Source of the DNA: Nocardioides gansuensis
GTDB taxonomy: Bacteria; Actinomycetota; Actinomycetes; Propionibacteriales; Nocardioidaceae
Assembly (NCBI RefSeq): GCF_003076135.1
Contig: NZ_QDGZ01000003.1
Location: 186,001 to 250,000 of the forward strand
Length of the DNA: 64,000 nucleotides
Reading direction: 5' to 3'
The notes beneath the pieces are model-generated. The model had not been told where the DNA came from, searched no databases, and saw nothing but the letters and a program-made list of their open reading frames with translations. Positions 1-8,511 of this stretch are shown here, piece after piece. Every line of letters starts with the position of its first letter. Within the stretch, counting starts at the first letter, position 1. Made by a program: the position numbers and the translations under genes.

Positions 1-1
1 C

Positions 2-2014
2 TTCTGGCTGGACGACGCGTTCGCCTCCGGTGGGTCCACCGGCTTCGACCACAAGCAGCTGGCTGTGACCGCCCGCGGGGCCTGGGTAGCGGTGCGGCGA
101 CACTTCACCGAGCTGGGCATCGACCCGCAGCGTGACGAGATCACCGTCGCGGGCATCGGCGACATGTCCGGAGACGTCTTCGGAAACGGCATGCTGCTCT
201 CGGACAGGCTCCGGCTCGTCGCCGCCTTCGACCACCGGCACATCTTCCTCGACCCTTCACCCGATCCGAGGACGTCGTTCGCCGAGCGCGCGAGGCTCGC
301 TGCCCTGCCGCGGTCCTCGTGGGCCGACTACGACCCCGCGCTGATCTCTCCGGGCGGCGGCGTCTTTCCACGTTCCGGCCGGGCAGTCCCGTTGTCGGCC
401 CAGGTGCGGGCCGTCCTCGACATCGATGCCGAGGTCCTGTCCGCCGACGAGCTGGTCCAGGCGGTCCTGAGGGCGCCGGTCGACCTTCTGTGGAACGGCG
501 GCATCGGCACGTATGTGCGAGCCTCGCACGAGTCGGACGCCGAGGTGTCCGATCGAGGCAACGATCGGGTCCGCGTCACGGCCGACCGATTGCGTTGCCG
601 GGTCATCGGTGAAGGCGGCAACCTGGGCCTGACGCAGGCCGCCCGGATCGAGTTCTCCCTTGCCGGAGGACGTGTCAACGCCGACTTCATCGACAACGTC
701 GCGGGTGTGAACACCTCCGACCGTGAGGTCAATCTCAAGATCCTCCTGAGGTCTGCGGAACAGGCGGGCCTCATCGACCGGGCGCAGCGCAACCGGCTCC
801 TCGAGGCCTGCAGCGGTGACGTCGTCGGCGCGGTCCTGGCCGACAGCGAGCGGCAAACGCTCGCGCTCAGCGTCGCTGAGGCGTACGGCGTGACGGTGCT
901 CGACCGGCACGACCAGGTCATCCGCAACCTCGAGCAGCACGGACTCCTCCGCTCTCGTGAGCACCTTCCCGAGCCCGAGGAGATCGAGCGTCGGCGCGCG
1001 GCAGGTCAAGGGCTGACGCGACCGGAGATCGCGGTCGTGCTCGCCCACGCCAAGAACCTCGTGCACGAGCTGCTGCTGGCGGGTGACGTGCCCGATGACC
1101 CCGGCGTGTCGAACACCCTGGCCGGCTACTTCCCGGCGTCCCTGCAGGAGATGTACGCCGATCAGCTGTCCGCCCACCGGCTGGGCCGCGAGATCATCGC
1201 CACGCGACTTGCCAACGACCTGATCGACCGAGTCGGCCCCGGCTTCATCTACCGCGTCGAAGACCGCACCGGTGCCCACACCGACGAAGCGATCCGGTCG
1301 ATCCTGGTGGTCCAGCGTCTGCTCGGGCTGGACGAGCTGTGGGACGGTCTCGCGCCCTTCCCTGTTGCCGCGACGGTTCCCCTCCGACAGGCGCTCGAGC
1401 GAGCCCTCGAGCACAACGTGGTGTGGCTGGTCCGCCGCAAGAGCAAGCTGGGACCGGTCGACGCCGAGGTGGCGGTGTTCGAGCCTGCGGTCGCCCGCCT
1501 GCGGGGGGCCATGGCTGCCCGACCTCCGATGGCGGACGGGTCGCCGTTGGAGGGGAGCCTCTCGACCCTGGCCGGCCTGGGTGCTTCGACCGACCTGCTG
1601 ACAGCCTGTGGCGCGGTGGCGCGGATGCAGGATGCGCTGGCCCTGGCCGCGGCCGCGGCCGACAGCGGCCACGACGTCATCGCCCTGGAGGAGGTCTACG
1701 CCAGGATCGGCGAGACCCTGGGCCTCTCCTGGCTCTACGCCACCATGCCGATCACGTCGGCGGACCCCCACTGGGTGCAGCTGGCCAAGGCGGCGCTCCG
1801 CGACGAGGTGGCCGCGCTCACCACGACGATCGCCACGGACGTGATCGCGGTCGGGGGTCTTGCACGGTGGACGCGCGAGAACAACGACGCGTTGGCCCGG
1901 GCCCGCGCGGCGTACGCCGGCCTGGCTGGCAGCACGGAGGTGGACGTGGCGATGCTCACCGTCGGCGTGCAGATCCTCAGGGACCTGTGCCACGCGGTCG
2001 GCGCCGACGGCTGA
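2..2014 (+). CDS. NAD-specific glutamate dehydrogenase, 180-kDa class (C-terminal part; start outside window)
   Basis: Oxidatively deaminates glutamate to 2-oxoglutarate and ammonia with NAD in the cytoplasm. The reading frame is open from base 2, so this is the last ~670 residues of a protein that normally has about 1,600. Visible conserved blocks: FASGGSTGFDHK at the very start, the dinucleotide-binding stretch GIGDMSGDVFGNGML, then NGGIGTYVRASHES, GEGGNLGLTQAARIEFS and DFIDNVAGVNTSDRE, followed by the helical C-terminal domain. These are typical of the large NAD-GDH family rather than the short hexameric GDHs. Stop TGA ends at 2014, 52 bases before the next gene. The family identification is strong. 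Regulation cannot be judged because the promoter is outside. Confidence 0.93.
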   Translation, partial: FWLDDAFASGGSTGFDHKQLAVTARGAWVAVRRHFTELGIDPQRDEITVAGIGDMSGDVFGNGMLLSDRLRLVAAFDHRHIFLDPSPDPRTSFAERARLAALPRSSWADYDPALISPGGGVFPRSGRAVPLSAQVRAVLDIDAEVLSADELVQAVLRAPVDLLWNGGIGTYVRASHESDAEVSDRGNDRVRVTADRLRCRVIGEGGNLGLTQAARIEFSLAGGRVNADFIDNVAGVNTSDREVNLKILLRSAEQAGLIDRAQRNRLLEACSGDVVGAVLADSERQTLALSVAEAYGVTVLDRHDQVIRNLEQHGLLRSREHLPEPEEIERRRAAGQGLTRPEIAVVLAHAKNLVHELLLAGDVPDDPGVSNTLAGYFPASLQEMYADQLSAHRLGREIIATRLANDLIDRVGPGFIYRVEDRTGAHTDEAIRSILVVQRLLGLDELWDGLAPFPVAATVPLRQALERALEHNVVWLVRRKSKLGPVDAEVAVFEPAVARLRGAMAARPPMADGSPLEGSLSTLAGLGASTDLLTACGAVARMQDALALAAAAADSGHDVIALEEVYARIGETLGLSWLYATMPITSADPHWVQLAKAALRDEVAALTTTIATDVIAVGGLARWTRENNDALARARAAYAGLAGSTEVDVAMLTVGVQILRDLCHAVGADG

Positions 2015-2066
2015 GCGCCGCGGTGCCTCTCGTGAACTACTCCCGGAACCCGAACGAGGATTCGCC

Positions 2067-3249
2067 ATGACCCAGGGCCGCCCTGACCAGTCCCACAGGT
2101 TCACCCCCCGGACCCGCCCGGTGGTGCCGCCCATCCACCACTCGGTCACGTACTTCCTGGACGACGAGGCCTACAAGGACGTCCAGGCCGGCGGTCTCGA
2201 CGAGATCTGGTACGGACGGTTCCGGAACCCGACCGTCGACGTCGCCGCGGAGGTGATCCGGGACCTCGAAGGCGCCGAGGCGGCGTTCATGACGGCCTCG
2301 GGCATGGGAGCCATCGCCACCACCCTGCTCACGCTGCTGCGCGCAGGCGACCGCATCGTGGCCGCACGGCAGGTCTACGGCGACACCCGGGACCTGCTCG
2401 TGCGTGACCTCCCGGCCTGGGGCTTCGACGTCGTCCAGGTGGACGCCATGGACCTGGACGCCTGGCGCCAGGCGGTGAACGAGGGGTCGACCCGTGTCCT
2501 GTACGTCGAGACGCTGGCCAACCCGCAGCTGGACCTGGCCGACCTGCCGGCACTCGCCGACATCGCCCACGCGGCTGGCGCCCTCCTCGTCGTCGACAAC
2601 ACCTTCGCCACGCCCTACAGCGTCCAGCCGCTCTCCCTGGGCGCAGACGTCGTCGTGCACTCGGCAACCAAGTTCCTCAACGGGGCACTCGGACGTGATC
2701 GCCGGTGTCGTGGCCGGGAGCTTCGACCACGTGCGGGAGGTCCAGCGGAGGGTGATCACCCTCGGGACCTGCCTGGATCCGCACGCGGCGTACCTCGTCT
2801 GGCGCGGCCTGCAGACCTTCGAGCTGCGGCTCTCCCGGGCCAACGCGACCGCACGGGAGCTGGCGCTGGCGCTGGCGCAGCGCGACGACGTGCTTCGCGT
2901 CCGACACCCGTCCCTTCCGGGGTACGAACGGGCGGAGGTCGCCGAGCGCGTTCTCCGCCGTGACGCCGATCAGCTCCGCTCCGGGGCCATGGTGTCGTTC
3001 ACCGTGGCCGGTGGTGACGAGCGCGCGTTGAGGGTCATGCGGAGGCTGGAGATCGGATGCGAGGCGACCAGCCTCGGGGGAGTGGAGACCCTGGTGAGCA
3101 CGCCGTTCAACTCCTCACACTTCTCACTCACCCCGGCCGAGCGCAGGGCTGCGCGCATCGACGACGGGATGATCCGGGTCTCGTGCGGCGTCGAACCCGT
3201 CGACGCCCTGGTCGAGGACTTCCGGCGCGCGCTGGACGCTACCGCCTGA
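2067..3249 (+). pseudogene. Trans-sulfuration family PLP enzyme (cystathionine/methionine lyase type), frameshifted
   Basis: Cys/Met-metabolism PLP enzyme family, which performs gamma-elimination or replacement on sulfur amino acids. The first part (2067 to ~2681) reads through YGRFRNPTVD, the cofactor region TASGMGAIATTLL, VVDNTFATPYS and the PLP-lysine motif HSATKFLNG. Immediately afterwards the frame shifts: the expected continuation HSDVIAGVVAGSF lies one base out of frame, and from there the second frame runs to the stop at 3249 with the family C-terminus (ETLVSTPFNSSHFSL, IDDGMIRVSCGVE). The cause is one extra G in the GGGG run at 2682-2685. Without it the protein would be 393 aa, the usual length. 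As given, the product would stop at 2963 without a working C-terminal half. It is either a recent pseudogene or a sequencing error. ATG at 2067 follows a GAGGATT ribosome-site-like stretch. Confidence 0.85.
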
Positions 3250-3253
3250 CGCT

Positions 3254-3272
3254 TTAGGGAAGGCTCGCCTTG
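3254..3272. promoter_or_regulatory. Candidate iron box (DtxR/IdeR operator)
   Basis: TTAGGGAAGGCTCGCCTTG agrees with the 19-bp DtxR/IdeR consensus TWAGGTWAGSCTWACCTWA at most positions, including the two inverted AGG-CCT halves. It lies 39 bases upstream of the VIT-family metal transporter start, a sensible place for an iron-responsive regulator. No regulator of this family is encoded in the window. Confidence 0.55.
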
Positions 3273-3288
3273 ATTGTCAACAGTAAAC
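3273..3288 (-). promoter_or_regulatory. TGTTGACA-type motif, site A
   Basis: Read on the minus strand this is GTTTACTGTTGACAAT, sharing ACTGTTGACAAT exactly with the site before the FAD oxidoreductase at 8512. It abuts the iron box and precedes the VIT/SDR pair. It may be a GntR-type operator of the local regulon (see the sites at 4782, 8457, 9855, 13334 and 17487). Confidence 0.4.
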
Positions 3289-3310
3289 AAGGCACCCTAC
3301 CCTAGGGCGC

Positions 3311-4039
3311 ATGACTAACCCAACCCTCATCCCCTCCGGACCCGCCGAGGTGGGTCACACCCATGCCGACGTCTCCGGTGGCGCGCTCCGTGCTTCGGTC
3401 TTCGGAGCCATGGACGGCCTGGTCACCAACATCGCGCTCGTTGCGGGCGTCGGGGCAGCCGGTGCCGCCCCTCGCTACATCGTGCTGACCGGGCTCGCCG
3501 GTCTGGTGGCCGGCGCGTTCTCGATGGCGATGGGGGAGTACACCTCTGTCCGCACCCAGAACGAGCAGGTGGACCGGGAGTGGGCGAAGGAGTCGGCCGA
3601 GATCGGCGCGAACGCCGCGGCGGAAGAGCGTGAGCTGGCCGCGATGTTCGCGAACATGGGCATGACCGAGGCCACCGCAGCGCAGGCGGCGCGCGACATC
3701 CACGGTGACCCCGAGCAGGCGGCGCTGGTGCACGTCACGCAGGAGCTCGGCCTGGACCCCCGCGACAAGCCGTCGCCACGTGTCGCGGCGATCTCCTCGT
3801 TCGTGACCTTCTCCCTCGGCGCGGTCGTGCCGCTGCTGCCCTTCCTGCTCGGCTTCACCTCCCTTGCGGCCGGCCTTCTCGTGGGCGGCCTCGGCCTGTT
3901 CATCGCCGGCGGGCTCGCGTCCCTGGCGACCGTGATGCCCTGGTGGCTCAGCGGCCTGCGCCAGCTCGCATTCGGGGCGCTGGCCGCCAGTGCGACGTAC
4001 GCCGTCGGGATGCTCCTGGGCGTGGGCGTCCCCGGATGA
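3311..4039 (+). CDS. VIT1/CCC1 family iron/manganese transporter
   Basis: Integral membrane protein of 242 aa in the vacuolar-iron-transporter family, which moves Fe(II) or Mn(II) out of the cytosol. The N-terminal signature is visible: SGGALRASVFGAMDGLVTNIALVAGV, read here as the first membrane helix at about residues 23-48. A second helix carries FSMAMGEYTSVRTQ (~70-85), an acidic, Glu/Ala-rich soluble middle (~85-155) matches the family metal-binding helices, and three hydrophobic helices follow to the C-terminus. The stop overlaps the start of the next gene (ATGA at 4036-4039), so the two are translationally coupled. The iron box directly upstream suggests iron-dependent expression, which fits an iron-detoxifying transporter. 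Substrate choice between iron and manganese is not visible. Confidence 0.88.
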   Translation: MTNPTLIPSGPAEVGHTHADVSGGALRASVFGAMDGLVTNIALVAGVGAAGAAPRYIVLTGLAGLVAGAFSMAMGEYTSVRTQNEQVDREWAKESAEIGANAAAEERELAAMFANMGMTEATAAQAARDIHGDPEQAALVHVTQELGLDPRDKPSPRVAAISSFVTFSLGAVVPLLPFLLGFTSLAAGLLVGGLGLFIAGGLASLATVMPWWLSGLRQLAFGALAASATYAVGMLLGVGVPG

Positions 4040-4779
4040 CCTCGTCGGGACGAGAGTGGGACACGGAGGGCCAGGAGAAGCGTGTCGCCCTGGTCACCGG
4101 CGGCAACCGGGGCATCGGGCTGGAGATCGGCAGTCAGCTCTCGCGGCTCGGCTACCGCGTCGTGCTGACCGCGCGAGACGGTCGGCGAGCCGACGAGGCG
4201 GCCGAGACGCTGGACGGCTGGGCGAGCGGCGACGTGGCCGGTGTGTCGATGGACGTCACGGACGATGAGTCCGTGCGGGCAGGCTTCGAGCAGGCGGTCA
4301 AGCTCTTCGGCGCGGTCGACGTGCTCGTCAACAACGCAGGGATCGCCATCGACGGCCCGGAGCACCGAGCGTCGGCGCCGGACCTGGACAAGGTCCACAA
4401 GACGCTGGAGACCAATCTGTTCGGCGCCTGGCGTTGTGCCCGCGAGGCGATCCCCCTGATGCGGGGCCGCGGCTACGGCCGCATCGTGAACCTGTCGAGC
4501 ACGATGGCCTCGCTCGAGCTGACCGGGACCCCTAGCTCGCCCGCCTACCGCATCTCCAAGGCCGGGTTGAACATGCTCACCAAGGTGCTCGCCGCAGAGC
4601 TGCAGTATGACGGGATCCTCGTCAACGCCGCGTCCCCGGGATACACCCGCACGGACATGAGCCCGGACGCGGAGCGCCCGGTCGAGGAAGGCGCGGACAC
4701 CCCTGTGTGGCTCGCGACCCTGCCCGACGACGGCCCGACGGGCGGGTTCTTCTTCGACCGCAAGCGGCTCTCATGGTAG
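4036..4779 (+). CDS. Short-chain dehydrogenase/reductase (classical SDR)
   Basis: 247-aa NAD(P)-dependent oxidoreductase. The Rossmann motif TGGNRGIG lies near residue 21, NNAG near 98, the catalytic Ser in NLSST, and the YxxxK pair in YRISK with PGYTRTD after it. The start ATG overlaps the VIT gene stop by four bases, so it is probably made from the same transcript. It closely resembles plant carbonyl-reductase-type SDRs that take small or exogenous carbonyl compounds, but the substrate cannot be deduced. The short interval after it carries the promoter of the dehalogenase gene. Confidence 0.87.
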   Translation: MTSSGREWDTEGQEKRVALVTGGNRGIGLEIGSQLSRLGYRVVLTARDGRRADEAAETLDGWASGDVAGVSMDVTDDESVRAGFEQAVKLFGAVDVLVNNAGIAIDGPEHRASAPDLDKVHKTLETNLFGAWRCAREAIPLMRGRGYGRIVNLSSTMASLELTGTPSSPAYRISKAGLNMLTKVLAAELQYDGILVNAASPGYTRTDMSPDAERPVEEGADTPVWLATLPDDGPTGGFFFDRKRLSW

Positions 4780-4781
4780 CG

Positions 4782-4819
4782 GTTAACTGTTGACAGTCTT
4801 AAGTCTGCATCCTTAGGAT
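4782..4819 (+). promoter_or_regulatory. Promoter of the dehalogenase gene with TGTTGACA motif, site B
   Basis: GTTAACTGTTGACAGT (4782-4797) contains the perfect palindrome CTGT-TG-ACAG and overlaps a consensus -35 TTGACA (4790-4795). Eighteen bases on is a plausible -10, TAGGAT (4814-4819). A repressor bound here would block the -35 box. Confidence 0.55.
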
Positions 4820-4853
4820 GTACCCAAGATCACATAGAGAGAGGCTCCCCTCC

Positions 4854-5528
4854 ATGAGTGCGACCCAGTTCCGGCCGAAGTACGTCTCGTTCGACTGCTA
4901 CGGGACCTTGATCAGCTGGCCGATGACCCCGATCACCAAGGAGCTGGTCGGCGACCAGATTCCTGCGGAGCAGTGGGACCAGTTCGTGAGGGAGTTCCGT
5001 GGCTACCGCTACGACCAGGTGTGCGGTGAGTACTACGCCTACGAGCAGGTGCTGCAGGACGCGTTCGACCGGGTCTGCCGCAAGTGGAGGATCGAGTCGA
5101 ACCCGACTGCGGGCAAGCGTCTGGCCGAAGGTGTGCGGAGCTGGGGTCCGCACCCGGATGTGGTGGAGCCGCTGAAGAAGATGGGCGAGCACTACAAGCT
5201 GGTGATCCTCTCCAACGCCGACGACTCGTTCCTCGCTGAGAGCGTCCCGCGCCTCGAAGCGGACTTCCACGCGGTCTTCACCGCCGAGCAGGCCGGCTTC
5301 TACAAGCCCCGCTACGGCGCCTTCGAGTACATGCTCGACCAGCTGGACGCCAAGCCGGAGGACTTCGTGCACGTGTCGTCGCACACCCGCTACGACCCCC
5401 TGCCGATGCACGACATGGGCTTCCGCAACCTGGTGCTGCTGGACCGTGGCTACGACCCGGTGCCGCCGGGCTACGACCTCACGGTGGTCAAGTCCCTGGA
5501 CGAGCTCAACACGATGCTCGGCATCTGA
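4854..5528 (+). CDS. Haloacid dehalogenase, type II (HAD superfamily)
   Basis: 224 aa, cytoplasmic hydrolase. The nucleophile motif FDCYGTL (Asp near residue 13), the second motif SNADD, the lysine motif FYKPRYGAFEY and the terminal acidic region HVSSHTRYDPLPMHDMGF match L-2-haloacid dehalogenase type II proteins rather than generic HAD phosphatases. The chosen ATG at 4854 follows GAGAGAGG; an upstream in-frame ATG at 4818 overlaps the -10 box and is rejected. The gene has its own promoter with the shared motif and precedes the amino-acid importer, which suggests it acts on an intermediate of the same catabolic route. Many proteins of this class in catabolic clusters have no proven dehalogenase activity, so the true reaction is open. 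Confidence 0.8.
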   Translation: MSATQFRPKYVSFDCYGTLISWPMTPITKELVGDQIPAEQWDQFVREFRGYRYDQVCGEYYAYEQVLQDAFDRVCRKWRIESNPTAGKRLAEGVRSWGPHPDVVEPLKKMGEHYKLVILSNADDSFLAESVPRLEADFHAVFTAEQAGFYKPRYGAFEYMLDQLDAKPEDFVHVSSHTRYDPLPMHDMGFRNLVLLDRGYDPVPPGYDLTVVKSLDELNTMLGI

Positions 5529-5586
5529 TCGAGCACGCGAGGCTGCGGGCCGGCAGCTCTCGTCGCCTGCCCGCGGCTTTGTGCCG

Positions 5587-5607
5587 CCAGGGGACGAGCG
5601 TCCCTGG
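5587..5607 (+). terminator. Weak GC hairpin after the dehalogenase gene
   Basis: CCAGGGGACG and CGTCCCTGG form a nine-pair stem with one bulged G in the 182-base gap between the dehalogenase and the binding protein. No T-run follows, so termination is uncertain. Confidence 0.3.
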
Positions 5608-5710
5608 CCGGCCTGAAGCCCATTCTCTCGACGGTGGCAGCGCATCGTGCCGTCCTCGAGCCAACAACCATGTCCCGGAGTCGGGATTTGATGCCCAAGG
5701 AGGCAAGTGC

Positions 5711-6661
5711 ATGAGCCGGAAGAGCATGAACAAGTGGAAGATGTCCGCCGCGGCGGGCCTGGGGTCGCTGCTGATGGTCGCGACGAGTGCCTGCGGTGGC
5801 AGTGAGGCCGCCAAGAGCGACGAGGCGTCGGGTGCCAAGGGCAGCTTCGAGGAGATCGCCGCGGCGGTGGAGCCGGATGCTGACGCGGTCGAGCTCCTGC
5901 CCGCGGACATCAAGGAGGCCGGCGTCATCACGATGGCGGCGGACCTGCACTACCCCCCCACGTCGTTCCTGGCCCAGGACAACAAGACCCCGATCGGCTA
6001 CAACGTCGACATCGCCACGCTGCTGGGCAAGAAGCTCGGGCTCGACGTCGAGGTCAAGAACGTGACCTGGGACAACGTCATCCCGGGAATCGCCTCTGGT
6101 CGCTACGACTTCACCGCCACGAACATGACCCCCACGCCGGAGCGGCTGGAGGTCCTGGACATGATCACCTACTGGGCGGCTGGATCGTCCCTGATCGTCC
6201 AGAAGGGCAACCCGCTGGAGCTGAGCCTGGCCGACGAGTCCATCTGCGGCAAGAAGATCGCCGTGATGACCGGCAGCTCGCAGCAGCAGGACTACCTTCC
6301 CCTGATCTCCGAGGACTGTGAGGCCGCCGGACAGGAGCCGGTCGAGGGCGTCGTCCTGGGCAACGTCGAGGGCGCGCTGACCCAGATGGTGGCCAAGCGG
6401 GTGGACGGCGTCTTCTCCGACACCTCGCAGCTGGCCTGGGCGGCCAAGCAGCAGCCGCAGGCCTTCGAGCTGCTCTCGCCGCAGTACCAGAAGGAGGAGG
6501 GTGACGACATCGTGGCCCTGGGACTCCAGAAGGACTCGCCGCTCACGCCGGCCCTGCACGCGGCGATGCAGTCCCTGATGGACTCGCCGGCGTACCAGGC
6601 GACCCTGGACCGTTGGGGTCTGGGCGCGGGCGCGATCACCAAGTCGGAATCCCTGGGGTGA
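5711..6661 (+). CDS. Amino-acid ABC importer, substrate-binding lipoprotein
   Basis: 316-aa extracellular solute-binding protein (family 3, polar amino acids). A positively charged start is followed by a hydrophobic stretch and a lipobox ending TSAC at about residue 24, so it is probably lipid-anchored. The mature domain shows MAADLHYPPTSFLAQD, GYNVDIATLLGKKLGLDVEV and GRYDFTATNMTPTPERLEVLDM, the classical family-3 ligand-site segments. The start at 5711 is fixed by AAGGAGG seven bases before it and by the signal peptide. Permease and ATPase genes follow directly, giving a complete importer. The ligand is probably an amino acid or small amine-containing acid, given the oxidoreductase and aminotransferase downstream. 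Confidence 0.9.
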   Translation: MSRKSMNKWKMSAAAGLGSLLMVATSACGGSEAAKSDEASGAKGSFEEIAAAVEPDADAVELLPADIKEAGVITMAADLHYPPTSFLAQDNKTPIGYNVDIATLLGKKLGLDVEVKNVTWDNVIPGIASGRYDFTATNMTPTPERLEVLDMITYWAAGSSLIVQKGNPLELSLADESICGKKIAVMTGSSQQQDYLPLISEDCEAAGQEPVEGVVLGNVEGALTQMVAKRVDGVFSDTSQLAWAAKQQPQAFELLSPQYQKEEGDDIVALGLQKDSPLTPALHAAMQSLMDSPAYQATLDRWGLGAGAITKSESLG

Positions 6662-6664
6662 CCC

Positions 6665-7612
6665 ATGACTACCACCAGTGAGTCGGTCCGCAAGGACCGC
6701 GACAAACAGGACCTGCCGGAGCTGGACGCCACGGTCAAGCCTCGAGTGCACCGGCGCGGAGCGCTGGAGTACTTCGCGTGGCTCTGCTGTGCGCTGGTGG
6801 CGCTCGGGGTGGTCCGCACCGTCTTCACGAACGAGAACTACCAGTGGGACGTGGTGGCGCAGTACGTCACTGCGGAGACGGTGCTGCGTGGCCTGGTCAT
6901 GACCGTGGTGCTCACGGTCCTCTGTATGACCTTCGGTGCGCTGCTCGGCCTTCTCCTGGCCGTCCTGCGCGTCTCGCCGCTCAGGCCGGTCCGGATCCTC
7001 GCCGGTGCGTACATCACGTTCTTCCGAGGCACGCCGGTGCTCGTGCAGCTCATCTTCTGGTTCAACATCGCCGCCCTCTACCCGCATCTCGCGATCGGGA
7101 TCCCCTTCACCGATGTCTCCCAGGACATCGACGTCAACCGGTTGATCAGTGCGACGACCGCGGCGGTGGTGGGCCTGTCCCTCAACCAGGCCGCCTACCA
7201 GGCAGAGATCTTCCGCGGTGGTTTCGCGTCGGTCGACAAGGGGCAGATCGAGGCGGCGGACTCGCTGGGCATGAGCCGGGGGACGAAGCTGCGCCGGATC
7301 ATCGTGCCGCAGTCGATGCCCACGATCGTCCCGGCAACGGGCAACCAGTTCATCGGGATGTTCAAGGAGACGTCGCTGGTCAGTGTGCTGGGCGTCGGGG
7401 AGCTGCTGATGAGCGTGCAGCTGATCTACGCGCGGACCTACCAGACCATCCCGCTCCTGATCGTGGCCTGTGTGTGGTACCTGGTCATGACCCTGCTGCT
7501 GAGCTACCCGCAGTCCCTGATCGAGAAGAAGTTCTCACGTACGAGGGCAAGGGTCAGCAACGGGCCGGCTGCCGTGCCCACCCAGACCGAGATGATGGGT
7601 GAAGCCAAATGA
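6665..7612 (+). CDS. Amino-acid ABC importer, permease
   Basis: 315-aa membrane protein of the HisM/GlnP type. An N-terminal cytoplasmic tail of ~40 residues precedes the first helix ([14 protein letters not shown]). A long second helix ([20 protein letters not shown]) starts the BPD_transp_1 domain. The ATPase-docking EAA loop is seen as [18 protein letters not shown] around residues 195-212, followed by [10 protein letters not shown]. It starts three bases after the binding protein and overlaps the ATPase gene by ATGA, so the three are one operon. It works with the proteins encoded at 5711 and 7609 as the membrane channel. Confidence 0.92.
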   Translation: MTTTSESVRKDRDKQDLPELDATVKPRVHRRGALEYFAWLCCALVALGVVRTVFTNENYQWDVVAQYVTAETVLRGLVMTVVLTVLCMTFGALLGLLLAVLRVSPLRPVRILAGAYITFFRGTPVLVQLIFWFNIAALYPHLAIGIPFTDVSQDIDVNRLISATTAAVVGLSLNQAAYQAEIFRGGFASVDKGQIEAADSLGMSRGTKLRRIIVPQSMPTIVPATGNQFIGMFKETSLVSVLGVGELLMSVQLIYARTYQTIPLLIVACVWYLVMTLLLSYPQSLIEKKFSRTRARVSNGPAAVPTQTEMMGEAK

Positions 7613-8385
7613 GCCAGATGAATGGTGAAGGAACCGTGCACGCACGGGGTCTGCGCAAGAGCTTCGGCGAGAGGGTGGTGCTCGACAGCATCGATCTGGA
7701 CGTCGCGTCCGGCGAGATCGTGTGCATCATCGGTCCGAGCGGCTCCGGCAAGTCCACCTTGCTGCGCTGCGTCGACGGGCTGGAGGAGATCGACCGCGGA
7801 GTGCTCCGCGTCAACGGTCAGGACCTCGGTTTCCGAGAGACCCCGAGGGCATACCAGGCCTTGAAGCGCAAGGAGGTCGCCGCGCAGCGGACCCGCATCG
7901 GCATGGTGTTCCAGTCGTTCAACCTGTTCCCCAACATGACGGCGCAGGAGAACGTGATGTCGGGGCCGGTCCTGGTCAAGGGCGCGCCGAAGGCGGAGTC
8001 GAGGCGACGCGCGGACGAGCTCCTGACCAGTGTGGGGCTCCAGGGGCACGGCGACCACTACCCGTGGCAGCTCTCCGGAGGGCAGCAGCAGCGCGTGGCC
8101 ATCGCCCGGTCCCTGGCGATGGACCCGAGCGTGATGCTCTTCGACGAGCCCACCAGCGCCCTCGATCCTGAGCGGGTCGGCGAGGTGCTGGCCGTCATGA
8201 AGGACCTGGCCCACCGGGGCATGACGATGCTGATCGCCACCCACGAGATGGGCTTCGCCCGCGAAGTCGCCGACACGGTGATCTTCATGGACGGTGGCCT
8301 CGTGGTCGAGAAGGGCTCGCCCGCCGATGTGTTGGGCAATCCTCAGGAGCCGCGGACGTGCAAGTTCCTGGAGACGGTGCTCTGA
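7609..8385 (+). CDS. Amino-acid ABC importer, ATP-binding protein
   Basis: 258-aa ATPase that powers the importer. Walker [10 protein letters not shown] (~residues 43-51), Q-loop [16 protein letters not shown], signature LSGGQQQR (~152-159), Walker [15 protein letters not shown] and switch His in ATHEM are all intact. This is the GlnQ/HisP pattern. The start overlaps the permease stop (ATGA); a second in-frame ATG three codons in is equally close to no clear ribosome site, so coupling is likely. A strong terminator follows, ending the transcript. Confidence 0.93.
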   Translation: MSQMNGEGTVHARGLRKSFGERVVLDSIDLDVASGEIVCIIGPSGSGKSTLLRCVDGLEEIDRGVLRVNGQDLGFRETPRAYQALKRKEVAAQRTRIGMVFQSFNLFPNMTAQENVMSGPVLVKGAPKAESRRRADELLTSVGLQGHGDHYPWQLSGGQQQRVAIARSLAMDPSVMLFDEPTSALDPERVGEVLAVMKDLAHRGMTMLIATHEMGFAREVADTVIFMDGGLVVEKGSPADVLGNPQEPRTCKFLETVL

Positions 8386-8399
8386 GTCGCCGGCTCTGA

Positions 8400-8431
8400 C
8401 CCCAGTGCGCCGGATGCCCGGCGCACTGGGG
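8400..8431. terminator. Strong hairpin terminator after the amino-acid importer
   Basis: A perfect 14-bp stem (CCCCAGTGCGCCGG with its complement) around the loop ATGC, 14 bases after the ATPase stop. It separates the importer operon from the FAD oxidoreductase gene, which has its own regulatory site at 8457. Confidence 0.8.
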
Positions 8432-8456
8432 TAGCGCAGCGCCGACCCAGGCCCGT

Positions 8457-8472
8457 GTAAACTGTTGACAAT
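8457..8472 (+). promoter_or_regulatory. TGTTGACA-type motif, site C
   Basis: GTAAACTGTTGACAAT, 39 bases before the FAD oxidoreductase start. It shares ACTGTTGACAAT with site A and CTGTTGACA with sites B and F. A possible -10 TATCAT lies at 8476-8481, so the motif would sit in the promoter. Confidence 0.5.
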
Positions 8473-8511
8473 CTCTATCATTCACTCGACCGATTCGGGA
8501 GACCACCGCTC

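Noticed and set aside
257..2149. 630-codon open frame opposite glutamate dehydrogenase
   Set aside because: A shadow frame of the well-conserved dehydrogenase with no recognisable feature of its own.
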